This document shows positions 25,888-35,194 of a stretch of 64,000 nucleotides of DNA, piece by piece. Numbering within the stretch: the stretch's first letter is position 1; every line of letters starts with the position of its first letter. Location of the stretch: NCBI RefSeq assembly GCF_031801495.1, contig NZ_JAOEGC010000002.1, positions 806,001 through 870,000 on the forward strand, written 5' to 3'. The notes under the pieces were generated by a model, which was not told the origin of the DNA, did not search any database, and saw only the letters and a list, made by a program, of their open reading frames with translations. A program made the position numbers and the translations under genes. This stretch comes from Agrobacterium tumefaciens_K. GTDB taxonomy: Bacteria > Pseudomonadota > Alphaproteobacteria > Rhizobiales > Rhizobiaceae.

Positions 25888-25914
25888 CCTTGCCATCGTG
25901 GGAAGGTGCACAAA
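25884..25914 (+). promoter_or_regulatory. CueR/HmrR-type operator upstream of copZ
   Basis: TTGACC at 25884-25889 is followed by the dyad ACCTTGCCA-TCG-TGGGAAGGT (25887-25907), 8 of 9 arm positions paired. It overlaps the stop codon of hmrR and closely resembles the copA operator. The -10 is poor by eye (ACAAAC region). Confidence 0.75.
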
Positions 25915-25946
25915 CATCGATAGACGCTTAGAAACTGGAGAATATC

Positions 25947-26144
25947 ATGACCACCACATTCCTCGTGCCTGACATGACCTGCGGCCACTGTGAGAAAACC
26001 GTGCGTGGGGCACTGGCCGAGGCGCTGCCCGGCAGCGCCGTTAACATCGACCTTGCTGCCCACACCGTCACCGTCGGTGGCGATGCCGCCAAGGCGGAAG
26101 AGGCGATCCGCGATGTTGGGTACAGCCCGGAACGGGCCGCTTGA
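25947..26144 (+). CDS. copZ: CopZ-like copper chaperone
   Basis: A 65-residue heavy-metal-associated domain protein with the metal motif MTCGHC at residues 10-15 and the usual ferredoxin-like pattern (VNIDLAAHTVTVGGD, AEEAIRDVGYSPE). It probably carries Cu(I) to CopA. It is the third gene of the copper module and has its own HmrR-type operator. Length is normal for CopZ. Confidence 0.92.
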   Translation: MTTTFLVPDMTCGHCEKTVRGALAEALPGSAVNIDLAAHTVTVGGDAAKAEEAIRDVGYSPERAA

Positions 26145-26298
26145 TCTAAGGCCAACGTTCGGAGCGGGATGGTGAAAAGCGCTTGTTCTTTTTGCCATCC
26201 AGTGCAGACCCTGGCGGCGCTCAATACTGCGCGGTGATTGGAAATATCTCCAACTCATGCTACTGAGTAGTATAGCCTCCAGCCAAAGGATGACCGTC

Positions 26299-26568
26299 AT
26301 GTCCGTCAAGGCATCTGTTTCCATTTCCGATCAGCAGGAAAGTTTTGCTCGTAAACTCGTTGAGGAAGGCCGTTATGCCAGCCTCAGCGCTGTCGTCCAG
26401 CGCGGTCTTGAACTGGTGCGGGAAGAAACGGAGATGAAGGAAGCGGAGCTTGCCGCCCTGCGCTTGCTGCTTATCGAGCGGAGCGAAGGCGATTTCGTTT
26501 CCATCGATGAGGGCAGAAGCCGCATCGACGCCATGCTGACGCGGAAAAAAGCCTCCCATGGCCTATAG
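26299..26568 (+). CDS. parD: ParD-like antitoxin
   Basis: An 89-residue antitoxin of the ParD/CopG-like ribbon-helix-helix type. The N-terminal VKASVSISDQQESFARKLVEEGRYASLSAVVQRGLEL gives the DNA-binding strand and helices. The C-terminal DEGRSRIDAML segment wraps the toxin. ATG 26299 was chosen because AAAGGA lies about 10 bases upstream. A TACT-GAGT-AGTA dyad at 26261-26272 is a candidate operator for self-repression. The end overlaps the toxin gene by 11 bases, as is usual for such pairs. Confidence 0.88.
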   Translation: MSVKASVSISDQQESFARKLVEEGRYASLSAVVQRGLELVREETEMKEAELAALRLLLIERSEGDFVSIDEGRSRIDAMLTRKKASHGL

Positions 26569-26917
26569 GGTTATCCGGTCCACGGCGACGGATCTCGATC
26601 TGGATCTCATCTTCGATTTTCTGGTCGGAGGCTATCGCAATTTCGGCGACCCGGTAGAGGATGCGTTCGAGCGCGCTGCTGCACGCATTCGCGGCATCGA
26701 AGCCGATATGAAGGCGGTGGGCGAGATGCCGCATCAAGGCACCCTGATGCCGGAGATCATGGCGGGGCTGCGCCACGTCACGAAAAACCACGCCATTTTC
26801 TATTTCAACATCGATGAAGGTGAGAAGGTCGTGCGTATCCTCGCCGTCTTTATCGGCAGTCAGGATCACCGGCGTCATATGCTCAGGCGCCTGATGTCGC
26901 GGTTTGACGAAGAATGA
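26558..26917 (+). CDS. parE: RelE/ParE family toxin
   Basis: A 119-residue ParE/RelE superfamily toxin. The family pattern is YRVIRSTATDLDLDLIFDFL at the start, MAGLRHVTKNHAIFYF in the core and VVRILAVFIGSQDHRRHM near the end. ParE proteins inhibit DNA gyrase while RelE proteins cut ribosome-bound mRNA; pairing with a ParD-like antitoxin favours the ParE type. It is slightly longer than typical (about 95-105 residues). As a chromosomal copy it may act as an addiction or stress module. Confidence 0.88.
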   Translation: MAYRVIRSTATDLDLDLIFDFLVGGYRNFGDPVEDAFERAAARIRGIEADMKAVGEMPHQGTLMPEIMAGLRHVTKNHAIFYFNIDEGEKVVRILAVFIGSQDHRRHMLRRLMSRFDEE

Positions 26918-26970
26918 TCTTGGCTGGGAGGAAGCATGATGGCCAGCATGACGAAAGCCCAAAAAGCCGC

Positions 26971-27001
26971 TTGACCTCAACTGCGCTTGAGGTTCTAGTT
27001 T
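26971..27001 (+). promoter_or_regulatory. SoxR-like operator/promoter
   Basis: TTGACC (26971-26976) and TAGTTT (26996-27001) are 19 bases apart. The spacer contains CCTCAACTGCGCTTGAGG (26975-26992), whose outer six bases on each side match the SoxR box exactly. This predicts induction of the following MFS gene by redox-active compounds through SoxR, which is not encoded in the window. Confidence 0.75.
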
Positions 27002-27035
27002 GCCCGCCGTATCGAAAAACGGAAAGGATACGGCA

Positions 27036-28472
27036 GTGGTGAATTCACAAATGGTCGAGCGAAACGGGTGGCCGGAGCTGTTGAGCGGTGCGAATCTTTC
27101 GCTGCTCACGGTTATCTCCTCGGGTATCGGCCTGCACGCCTTCAACCAGTTCGCCGTGGTGACGGCATTGCCCGTCGCGGTGCGCGAGATCGGCGGGGCG
27201 GCGTTTTACAGCTGGGCATACAGCGTCTATTTCGTCGGCTCCGTCGCGGGCGGTGTCACCGCCGTTCTTTTCCGCGAGCGTTTCGGCGCACGGTCCGTGC
27301 TTCTGCTCTGCTGCCTGATCTTTTCGCTCGGCTCCATCCTGTCGGCGGTTGCCGGCGACTTTCTCTGGGTTGTCATGGGCCGCGCCTTGCAGGGCGTTGC
27401 GGACGGCCTGATCGTTGCCGTTTGCTACAGCCTCATTCCGGCAGGTTTCCGCCCCGGCCTGTTGCCGAAGGTCTTTGCCATAGAAGCGGCGATCTGGGCA
27501 ATTGCTTCCTTCATCGGGCCATTGACCGGCGGTTTCGCCACCGAACATGTGTCATGGCGGGCGACATTTCTGCTGTCCGCGCCGCTGATCCTGCTGCTCG
27601 TCGTTTACACGGTTGTTGCCGTGCCTGCCGAAAAGCCTGTCGCTGCGACGCGCAGACCCTTCGTGCCGCTGTTCCTCTGCCTTGCTGGCGCACTTGCCTT
27701 CTCGGCACCCACCGCGTTTGAAGACACGGTGTTGCGTGCGCTCGCGCTTCTGGCCGGGGCAGTCCTCCTGTGGGCGTCGCTGAAGTCCGGCGTGCGTCCG
27801 TCGACAGGCCTGTTTCCGAAAGATGCCTTCCGCCTGAACACGGTGCTTGGAAGCGGTTTCTGGGTCCTGTTCCTGATGTCCTACGCGCATGCGCTGGGTA
27901 ACGTCTACCTCGCCTATGTCGCCATCGATCTGTGGCGCTACGAGCCGACATTTGCCGGTTTCATCGTGGTGACTATGCCGCTGTCGTGGAGCTTCATCGC
28001 GATGCTCATCGGAAGCCTGAAATCGGAGAAGGTGCGCACGTTCTGCCTGCACTTCGGTCCGTGGCAGATGATACCGGGATGCGCGTTGCTCGGCCTTGGC
28101 CTCGTGACCGGCAACTGGATGGAAATGCTGGCCGGGCAGATATTGATCGGCTCCGCCTTCGGCATGTCGTGGGCAGGGATCAGCCAGGCGGCGATGGAGG
28201 CCTCCCCCGAGGCCGAACGGAAGATGACCGGAGCGCTGTTGCCTACGGTGTCGACGCTCGGCGCTGCGGCAGGCGCAGGCGCCAGCGGAACCGTGGCTGC
28301 CGCCAGCAACCTCGTTGCGGAGATGGACGGTGGCAGCGTGCTGATGCCCATGATCTATCTCTATGGCCTCGGCGTCGTCGTCTCGGCGCTCGCGCTGCTG
28401 ACGGCCCGCGGCCTGCGCGGTCAGCGGGCCTGCAGCGGAGCGAAAACTACAATTTCAGAGCCCAGACCGTAG
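27036..28472 (+). CDS. MFS transporter, SoxR-box controlled
   Basis: A protein of about 478 residues with 12-14 hydrophobic segments, typical of major facilitator drug or metabolite exporters. The conserved loop after helix 2 is FRERFGARSVLL and motif C-like glycines occur near LTGGF. The reading frame opens at TTG 27000, but the predicted promoter ends at 27001. GTG 27036 (with GGAAAGGA upstream) or 27039 is therefore the likely start. The last 26 bases overlap the convergent GH32 gene. The SoxR-like operator suggests export of redox-cycling or antibiotic-like compounds; this is inference. Confidence 0.85.
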   Translation: MVNSQMVERNGWPELLSGANLSLLTVISSGIGLHAFNQFAVVTALPVAVREIGGAAFYSWAYSVYFVGSVAGGVTAVLFRERFGARSVLLLCCLIFSLGSILSAVAGDFLWVVMGRALQGVADGLIVAVCYSLIPAGFRPGLLPKVFAIEAAIWAIASFIGPLTGGFATEHVSWRATFLLSAPLILLLVVYTVVAVPAEKPVAATRRPFVPLFLCLAGALAFSAPTAFEDTVLRALALLAGAVLLWASLKSGVRPSTGLFPKDAFRLNTVLGSGFWVLFLMSYAHALGNVYLAYVAIDLWRYEPTFAGFIVVTMPLSWSFIAMLIGSLKSEKVRTFCLHFGPWQMIPGCALLGLGLVTGNWMEMLAGQILIGSAFGMSWAGISQAAMEASPEAERKMTGALLPTVSTLGAAAGAGASGTVAAASNLVAEMDGGSVLMPMIYLYGLGVVVSALALLTARGLRGQRACSGAKTTISEPRP

Positions 28473-30165
28473 CATGGGTGACTGTTCCGGCTTCGGCCTT
28501 GAGAATGGCCGAACTCACCGGCTCGAAACCTTCTATCCGCTTCGTGCCGACGTAACGTCCGCGGTTCACGAAAACCTCCATCGAACCGTAGTCGAGGAAG
28601 ATGCGCAGGCGGGACGCCCTTGCACCCTTGGCGATGTAGAGTGGCGAGGGGCCGTCACGACCGTTCTCATGCCGGATCCACACGCCGGTTTCGTCGGATA
28701 CGACGCCGAGGCGGACCGTGGGATGGTCGAGCTGCAGTTCGAACGGCACGCCGGGGCTTGAAAGCTCGAACAGCAGTTCGACCGCGCCATTGAGGAAGGT
28801 GACGCGTTCGCCGGATGCCAGCCGTGTGCGGTCGAGAATATGGCTGCGCAGGCTTTCGGCAGCTCCGATCGGCGGCGTCAGCAATTCGCCGTTGGCGTAA
28901 TGCAGACGGCGCGGCAGGGTCATGGAGGTGGGGAAATCGATCTCCGGCGTGGCGTCGGCCCAGTTGGCGAGCCATCCGATGCCCACGATGCCATCACCAT
29001 CCAGAAACGCCTGAAATGCGTAGTTGTCGGTGCCGAAATCCAGCTCCTGTCCGGTTTCCTTGGTAAAGGTCTTGCCGTCGAACCAGCCGACATCCGCCAT
29101 GGTGAGGTTCCTGCGGCCGGTTGCGGGATCTTCCGAATGCATCAGTCCGTAGATCAGAACCCAGCGTGTGGTGCGGGCATTGGCCGGACCGTCGAGCGGC
29201 AGCAGGCAGGGGCACTCAATGGCGGTCGTCCTGTAGCGTGTCTCCACCCACAGCTTGCCGACATAGGTCCAGCCGGAGGCTGCGGTGGGGTCCTGCGTTT
29301 CGTAAAGCAGGATGACGCCCCCGCCGTCGCTCTGGCTGCCGAGCAGCATCTTCCACAGACCATCCGGCCCGCGGAACACGTACGGGTCGCGAAAGTCGGG
29401 CGTCAGCCCCTGTCCATCCGGGCGCACGCCAAGAATGACGTCCGCCTGTCCGGCCATGATGAGATCGGAGGAGGTGGCTGTCAGCTGTATCTGCTGCTCC
29501 GGCATGCGGTCCTGCACCTGCTCGGTGAAGAACACCCGGATGCCCGACCCTTCGACGAGCGGAATAGTGGAGCCGGAAAACGCACCGCCGCGCTTGTCCG
29601 GTCTTGTCGTCAGGTCTTCGGACGGAAACAGGAAGATCGGCAGATGCCGCCAGCGCAGATAATCCGACGAAACGGCGTGGCCCCAATGCATGGTGTTCCA
29701 GCGAAGCCCGTGCGAGTAGTGCTGGTAGAACAGATGCGGGCGGCCTTCGAAACGCCCGAAACCGTTGGGGTCGTTCATCCAGCCGAAGGGCGGGCGGAAG
29801 TGATAGCTCTCCGGCAGGTTGGGCGGGGCATTGTCCGGCTTGGTGTGGACGACGGTGATGCCGGTTTCCAGAACATCTGAGGCCGTGAACCAGTAGATCA
29901 CCGAGACGGCGGTGGTGACGGTATCGTAGCTGAGATCCACCGGCCCGCCGCCGAAGATCTGGTAGATTCGAAAACTGAACTCTTCCGTGTTGACGCTTGA
30001 AACCTCGGCGAATTTTCCGTTGGCGTTGGAGAAGGCCACAGCACCCGGTTCTGTCGTCTTCTTGGCTTTCAGCCAGACATGAAAGGTGGTGTTGACGGGA
30101 AGATCGGTGTGGATGGTGCGCATGGCGCTTTCGGGTTCTGCCAGCACGGCGTCGACGACGGTCAT
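28447..30165 (-). CDS. Glycoside hydrolase family 32 (levanase/invertase-like)
   Basis: A protein of about 572 residues. The GH32 nucleophile motif GWMNDPNG lies near residue 127, the RDPYVF motif with its stabilising Asp near 258 and the acid/base motif ECPCLLP near 316; all three catalytic carboxylates are present. A C-terminal beta-sandwich follows. The first 115 or so residues precede the catalytic domain and form an extra beta-rich segment. No signal peptide is seen, so it is probably cytosolic and cleaves beta-fructosides such as sucrose or short fructans. ATG 30165 follows AAGGAAGAGGA; an upstream ATG at 30222 is less supported. Confidence 0.9.
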   Translation of the reverse strand: MTVVDAVLAEPESAMRTIHTDLPVNTTFHVWLKAKKTTEPGAVAFSNANGKFAEVSSVNTEEFSFRIYQIFGGGPVDLSYDTVTTAVSVIYWFTASDVLETGITVVHTKPDNAPPNLPESYHFRPPFGWMNDPNGFGRFEGRPHLFYQHYSHGLRWNTMHWGHAVSSDYLRWRHLPIFLFPSEDLTTRPDKRGGAFSGSTIPLVEGSGIRVFFTEQVQDRMPEQQIQLTATSSDLIMAGQADVILGVRPDGQGLTPDFRDPYVFRGPDGLWKMLLGSQSDGGGVILLYETQDPTAASGWTYVGKLWVETRYRTTAIECPCLLPLDGPANARTTRWVLIYGLMHSEDPATGRRNLTMADVGWFDGKTFTKETGQELDFGTDNYAFQAFLDGDGIVGIGWLANWADATPEIDFPTSMTLPRRLHYANGELLTPPIGAAESLRSHILDRTRLASGERVTFLNGAVELLFELSSPGVPFELQLDHPTVRLGVVSDETGVWIRHENGRDGPSPLYIAKGARASRLRIFLDYGSMEVFVNRGRYVGTKRIEGFEPVSSAILKAEAGTVTHATVWALKL

Positions 30166-30407
30166 TCCTCTTCCTTTCCTGCTTGAGGCCACGGCACAGT
30201 CTATCATCCTGTCTGTCAGCAATGAGGCGCCGCGCGTGCTTCGTACACGGCTGTAGTCTTGGGCGAAGCAACCTGGTCAAAACGAAAGTTAACCCTAAAA
30301 GTTCAACTGTAAGCCATGGACGATTCTGTGTTTGTTAGGAGTTTCAAACTATTCAGAATCTTACTGGAATAGTCATTCTTCATAACTTTTTTGATGGATA
30401 AACGTGG

Positions 30408-33400
30408 ATGTCCTCGACCTACCAGGAAAAACAGAAGGCTGCCGTGCCGGCGGAGCTGAGGGCATTCAACCAGATCTTCGCGACGCTCCGCTTCGACGGG
30501 CATGGGCGCATCGTTGGCGCCAATCACCAGTTTCTGCGGATGATGGGTTATGATCTTGACGATCTTCTGGGGCAGGAAGACACGTTTTTCGTCTCAAAAA
30601 GCTATGAGCGCAGCCAGCAGCTGGCGTTGTGGCGCAACGTGCGCAAGGGCGAGCCACAGCAGCAGAAGGCGCTGTGGGTAAGCAAGTCGGGCAAGGAAAT
30701 CTGGCTGAATTGCCGTTATATTCCGCTTGCCGATGAAGAAGGTACGATCACCGAAGTCGTGCAGGTTCTCGAAGATATCTCCGAGCGTGAGGTTCGTGAG
30801 GCGGACGCGCGCGGCCAGCTCAAGGCCATAAACCGCACGCAGGCGGTGGCGCATTTTTCTCTCGATGGCCACGTGATCGAAGCCAACGATCTGTTCCTCA
30901 GGGCGGTCGGCTACGATCACGATCAGCTCGTCGGCAAACATCACTCGGTCCTTGTCGATGATGAGGAGCGCGACAGCGACGCGTACCGGGCCTTCTGGGC
31001 CGGGCTGGCGCAAGGCGAACATCGCTCGGGAGAGTATCGCCGCATCCGCCGGGACGGCCGGGACGTCTGGCTTCAGGCCGTCTACAGCCCCATTCTCGAT
31101 GCTGCGGGACGCCCGCTGAAAGTCGTGAAGTACGCGTCGGATATCACCGAGGCGAAGATGATGCAGGCGGACTACCAGTGGCAGATCACCGCCATTCACA
31201 AGTCCAATCTCGTCATCACCTTCGACATGTTCGGCGCAATCCTCGAAGCCAACGACCTGTTTCTTGAGGCGACCGGTTACGAATTCGAGGAGATCGAAGG
31301 ACGCCACCATCGTATGTTCGTCGATCCGGCCTATGCGCACGGCAGCGAATATCAGGCCTTCTGGCGCGAGCTCAGACAGGGCAAGCACCGGATGGGGCAT
31401 TACAAGCGGTTCGGCAAGAACGGTCGCGAAGTATGGCTGCACGCCACCTACAATCCGATTTTCGATGCGGACGGCAAGCCGGTGAAGGTGGTGAAGTACG
31501 CGTCAGTCGTCACCGATGAGAAGCTGATTGAGGCCGAATGCCAGGGGCAGATCGCCGCCATTCACAAGGCGCAATGTGTCATTTCCTTCGCGCTGGACGG
31601 TACTATCCTCGATGCCAACGAAAACTTCCTCGACGCGACAGGATACCGCTACGCCGAGGTCATGGGCCAGCACCATCGCATGTTCGTTCCCGCCGAGGAT
31701 GCCGAATCCAAGGACTACCGCGACTTCTGGAGTGATCTTGCGGAGGGTTGCCACCGGGCCGGGGAATACAAGCGTGTCTGCAAGGACGGTAGCGAGATCT
31801 GGTTGCAGGCGACGTACAGCCCGATCTTCGACATGAACGGCAAACCGTTCAAGGTCGTGAAATACGCTATCGACGTGACGGCAGACAAACTTCAGCAGGC
31901 CGGTTATCGCGGCCAGATCGAGGCGATCAACAAGTCGCAGGCGGTTGCGGTCTTCGGTCTTGACGGCGTTCTCTCGGATGCCAATGAAAACTTCATCGCG
32001 TTGTTCGGTTACGGCCTCGACGAGCTGAAGGGCGCGCACCATTCGATGTTCGTGGAGCGGGATTTCTACGTCAGCGACGATTATGTGACGTTCTGGGAAA
32101 TGCTCAGAAGCGGCAAGTATCACAGCGGGCTTTACAAGCGTCTCGCCAGGGGCGGCCGCGAGGTCTGGATCCAGGCGTCCTACAATCCGGTCCTCGACCT
32201 GAACGGAAAGCCGGTCAGTGTCATCAAATACGCAACCGATGTCAGCTCGAATGTCGCGCTTGCCGAGGCGTTCGAGGATGCCCGTCGTCAGGCGCATCAC
32301 GATGCCGCGACATCGCTTCCCAACCGCGTCAAGCTCGCTTCCTTCATGGACGCTTCCCTCGCAGGTCCGGGCGCTGCCCTGACCGTCTTCTACATCGACC
32401 TTGATCGGTTCAAGCCGGTCAACGATACATACGGACACCATGTCGGCGACCGGGTTCTCGGTGAAGTCGCCGACCGCATGCGCCGCACCATCGATGAGGA
32501 CCAGATGGTTGCCCGTGTCGGTGGCGACGAATTTGTCATCGTTGCACCCGGCATGGCGGTCGAAAACATCGAGGCGTTCTGCCGCAGACTGATAAAGGCG
32601 GTGACCAGGCCCATTCCATACGAAAGCGGTGAAATCAGCATCGGCCTGTCCATCGGCATCGCCGTTGCGCCGACGGATGGCGAAACGCCGGACGATCTGC
32701 TGCGTGCTGCCGATGCCGCACTCTACCGTTCCAAGCAGAACGGCAGGGGCGTCTACAGCTTCTTCTCGACGGAAATGAACGACAGGATTGTCAGCCAGAG
32801 ACGGCTTGCCGAAGACATGCGCCACAGCCTTGCGGCGGGCGATTTTTATCTGGAATTCCAGCCGCGTTTCGACACCCGCCAGCGCTGCGTGCGAAGCGCC
32901 GAGGCGTTGGTGCGCTGGGCACATCCCGAGCGCGGCCGCATTCCGCCAGCAGACTTCATTCCGCTGGCCGAGCGCAACGGTATGATCGTGCCGCTGGGCG
33001 ACTGGATTCTGCGCGCCGCCTGCACGACAGCCAGAAGCTGGAACGGTATCGGCGTTTCGGTCAACGTTTCTCCCGCGCAGTTCCGCGATCCGCAATTCGT
33101 GCAAAAGGTCAGGGATTGCCTTGCCGATACCGGCCTTTCCGCCCATCTGCTCGAGCTTGAAATCACCGAAGGCGTGCTTCTCGAGGATGCAGACCGCGCT
33201 GTCGCTGTCTTGAAGAGCCTGAAGGCGCTGGGCGTGAAACTGGCCATGGACGACTTCGGCACGGGATACTCCTCGCTCTCCTACCTGCGCAATTTCCCCT
33301 TCGACGTCATCAAGATCGACCGCAGCTTCATCACCGATCTGGAAGCTGACGGCAGTGCGCGTTCCATCGTTCAGGCGATCCTTGGACTGGGGCAGGCGCT

Positions 33401-33593
33401 TGGGCTTCAGGTCACGGCGGAAGGCGTGGAAACCAACGAGCAGCTTGCGGTGCTGACGGCGGACAGGTGCAGCGAAGTGCAGGGCTTCCTTATGGCCAAG
33501 CCGCTGCGTGCCGAAAAACTTCAGGCTCTGCTGTCCGAAATGCCGGAACTGAACAAGGCAATTGCCGAAAACGACATTCTGAAATCCGCTTGA
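30408..33593 (+). CDS. Five-PAS GGDEF-EAL signalling protein
   Basis: A 1061-residue cytosolic c-di-GMP enzyme. Five PAS-type units begin near residues 18, 136, 257, 380 and 502; units 2 to 5 recur every 121-123 residues with the shared pattern NDLFLEATGY, HHRMFV and GREVWL. The GGDEF domain (about 625-785) has an intact RVGGDEFVIV site near 704. The EAL domain (about 800-1050) keeps the EALVRW opening, the ExTEG-like EITEGVLLE and DDFGTGYSSLSYL. Both catalytic sites look competent, so net activity cannot be predicted. The ligand of the PAS units is unknown; the His-rich conserved HHRM suggests a cofactor. No membrane segment is visible. Confidence 0.92.
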   Translation: MSSTYQEKQKAAVPAELRAFNQIFATLRFDGHGRIVGANHQFLRMMGYDLDDLLGQEDTFFVSKSYERSQQLALWRNVRKGEPQQQKALWVSKSGKEIWLNCRYIPLADEEGTITEVVQVLEDISEREVREADARGQLKAINRTQAVAHFSLDGHVIEANDLFLRAVGYDHDQLVGKHHSVLVDDEERDSDAYRAFWAGLAQGEHRSGEYRRIRRDGRDVWLQAVYSPILDAAGRPLKVVKYASDITEAKMMQADYQWQITAIHKSNLVITFDMFGAILEANDLFLEATGYEFEEIEGRHHRMFVDPAYAHGSEYQAFWRELRQGKHRMGHYKRFGKNGREVWLHATYNPIFDADGKPVKVVKYASVVTDEKLIEAECQGQIAAIHKAQCVISFALDGTILDANENFLDATGYRYAEVMGQHHRMFVPAEDAESKDYRDFWSDLAEGCHRAGEYKRVCKDGSEIWLQATYSPIFDMNGKPFKVVKYAIDVTADKLQQAGYRGQIEAINKSQAVAVFGLDGVLSDANENFIALFGYGLDELKGAHHSMFVERDFYVSDDYVTFWEMLRSGKYHSGLYKRLARGGREVWIQASYNPVLDLNGKPVSVIKYATDVSSNVALAEAFEDARRQAHHDAATSLPNRVKLASFMDASLAGPGAALTVFYIDLDRFKPVNDTYGHHVGDRVLGEVADRMRRTIDEDQMVARVGGDEFVIVAPGMAVENIEAFCRRLIKAVTRPIPYESGEISIGLSIGIAVAPTDGETPDDLLRAADAALYRSKQNGRGVYSFFSTEMNDRIVSQRRLAEDMRHSLAAGDFYLEFQPRFDTRQRCVRSAEALVRWAHPERGRIPPADFIPLAERNGMIVPLGDWILRAACTTARSWNGIGVSVNVSPAQFRDPQFVQKVRDCLADTGLSAHLLELEITEGVLLEDADRAVAVLKSLKALGVKLAMDDFGTGYSSLSYLRNFPFDVIKIDRSFITDLEADGSARSIVQAILGLGQALGLQVTAEGVETNEQLAVLTADRCSEVQGFLMAKPLRAEKLQALLSEMPELNKAIAENDILKSA

Positions 33594-33661
33594 TCCGGAT
33601 TTTGATCTCGCAAGCGCAAGGCAGACACTCCATATAAAGGCAAAGCAGGAGTGCATCCGTA

Positions 33662-35122
33662 ATGAAATTCGACAATTCCTATGCCCGACTGCCGGAGCGC
33701 TTCAGCGCCGCAGTACTGCCGACGCCGGTCAAGGCGCCGCAGCTCATCGCCTTCAATCGTCCGCTCGCCGACGAACTGGGGCTGGATGTGGCGGGTCTTG
33801 ACGATGACCGGCTGGCGGCGATCTTCTCCGGCAACACGGTGCCGCAGGGCGCCGAGCCGCTGGCCATGGCCTATGCCGGACATCAGTTCGGCGGTTTCGT
33901 GCCGCAGCTTGGCGACGGGCGGGCCATCCTGCTGGGCGAGGTGATCGACAGGAATGGAAAAAGGCGGGATATCCAGCTGAAAGGCTCCGGCCCGACGCCA
34001 TTCTCACGGCGCGGCGACGGACGTGCCGCACTTGGCCCGGTGCTGCGCGAATATATTGTCTCCGAAGCCATGTATGCGCTGGGCATCCCCGCCACGCGGG
34101 CGCTTGCCGCCGTCCTGAGCGGTGAGCGGGTGCAGCGCGAGATCGGGCTGCCGGGCGGCGTCTTCACGCGTGTCGCGGCAAGCCACATTCGCGTCGGTAC
34201 GTTCCAGTTCTTCGCAGCACGCGAAGACAATGAAGGCATCCGGGCGCTGGCCGATTACGTCATCGACCGCCACTATCCGGAAGCCCGGCAGGCTGAAAAC
34301 CCCTATCTCGCGTTGTTGCAGGGGATCGCGTCGCGGCAGCTCGATCTGGTGTCGCGCTGGCTGATGGTGGGCTTCATCCATGGCGTGATGAACACCGACA
34401 ATATGGCGGTCTCCGGCGAAACAATCGATTTCGGACCTTGCGCCTTTCTCGACGAATACCATCCGAACAAGGTGTTTTCGTCCATCGATGCGCAGGGGCG
34501 CTATGCCTACAACAACCAGCCCGGCATCGCCCAGTGGAATATCGCACGGTTGGCGGAGTGCCTGTTGCCGCTGCTCGACCCCGAGGTGGATAGGGCGGCG
34601 GAACTGGCAAACGCCGTGCTTGCCGATTTTGCCGCAAACTTCCCCAAACGCTGGCTTTCCGGCATGCGCCGGAAGCTCGGCCTCGTGACGCAAGAGGATG
34701 ACGACACGGCGCTGGTTCAGGCGCTTCTGGCAATGATGCAAACGTCCGAGGCCGATTTCACGCTGACCTTCCGGCGGCTTTCGCATGCGGCGGACGGCGA
34801 TGCGGAGGCATTCCGCGGCATGTTCATCGATCTGGCCGGAGCCGATGCCTGGCTGGAACGCTGGCGGGACAGAGCCGGACGCGAGGGCATCCCGGCTGGC
34901 GAGCGCAAAGCGGCGATGCTGGCGGTCAACCCGGCCATCATTGCGCGCAACCACCGCATCGAGGAACTGATCGCTGCTGCTGTGGAAGACCGCGACTTCG
35001 AGCCGTTCCACGAGATGCTGGCGGCAATTGCACAGCCGTTCGAGGAGCGCGATGAATTCGCCATCTACATGCAGGCGCCGATGAACCACGAGCGCGTGTC
35101 CCGGACGTTCTGCGGCACGTGA
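33662..35122 (+). CDS. selO: SelO protein adenylyltransferase (YdiU)
   Basis: A 486-residue SelO (UPF0061) pseudokinase that AMPylates proteins. The N-lobe has YAGHQFGGFVPQLGDGRA and LLGEVIDRNGKRRDIQLKGSGPTPFSR, split by normal family spacing. The catalytic-like loop HGVMNTDNM and the DFGPCAFLDEY segment mark the C-lobe. The C-terminus ends FCGT, placing a cysteine at the third last position where eukaryotic SelO has selenocysteine. In bacteria it modifies redox and metabolic enzymes during oxidative stress. CAGGAG precedes the ATG. Confidence 0.95.
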   Translation: MKFDNSYARLPERFSAAVLPTPVKAPQLIAFNRPLADELGLDVAGLDDDRLAAIFSGNTVPQGAEPLAMAYAGHQFGGFVPQLGDGRAILLGEVIDRNGKRRDIQLKGSGPTPFSRRGDGRAALGPVLREYIVSEAMYALGIPATRALAAVLSGERVQREIGLPGGVFTRVAASHIRVGTFQFFAAREDNEGIRALADYVIDRHYPEARQAENPYLALLQGIASRQLDLVSRWLMVGFIHGVMNTDNMAVSGETIDFGPCAFLDEYHPNKVFSSIDAQGRYAYNNQPGIAQWNIARLAECLLPLLDPEVDRAAELANAVLADFAANFPKRWLSGMRRKLGLVTQEDDDTALVQALLAMMQTSEADFTLTFRRLSHAADGDAEAFRGMFIDLAGADAWLERWRDRAGREGIPAGERKAAMLAVNPAIIARNHRIEELIAAAVEDRDFEPFHEMLAAIAQPFEERDEFAIYMQAPMNHERVSRTFCGT

Positions 35123-35194
35123 TTGCATCACGGCTGCCACGAGTGAGGCAGCCACTGAAAAGTCTTTCAGCCCAAAGACCTGGGCTGCCTGGAG

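Noticed and set aside
31503..33656. 717-codon frame antisense to the GGDEF-EAL gene
   Set aside because: Its repeated composition merely reflects the PAS repeats on the real strand; no ribosome site or family pattern.
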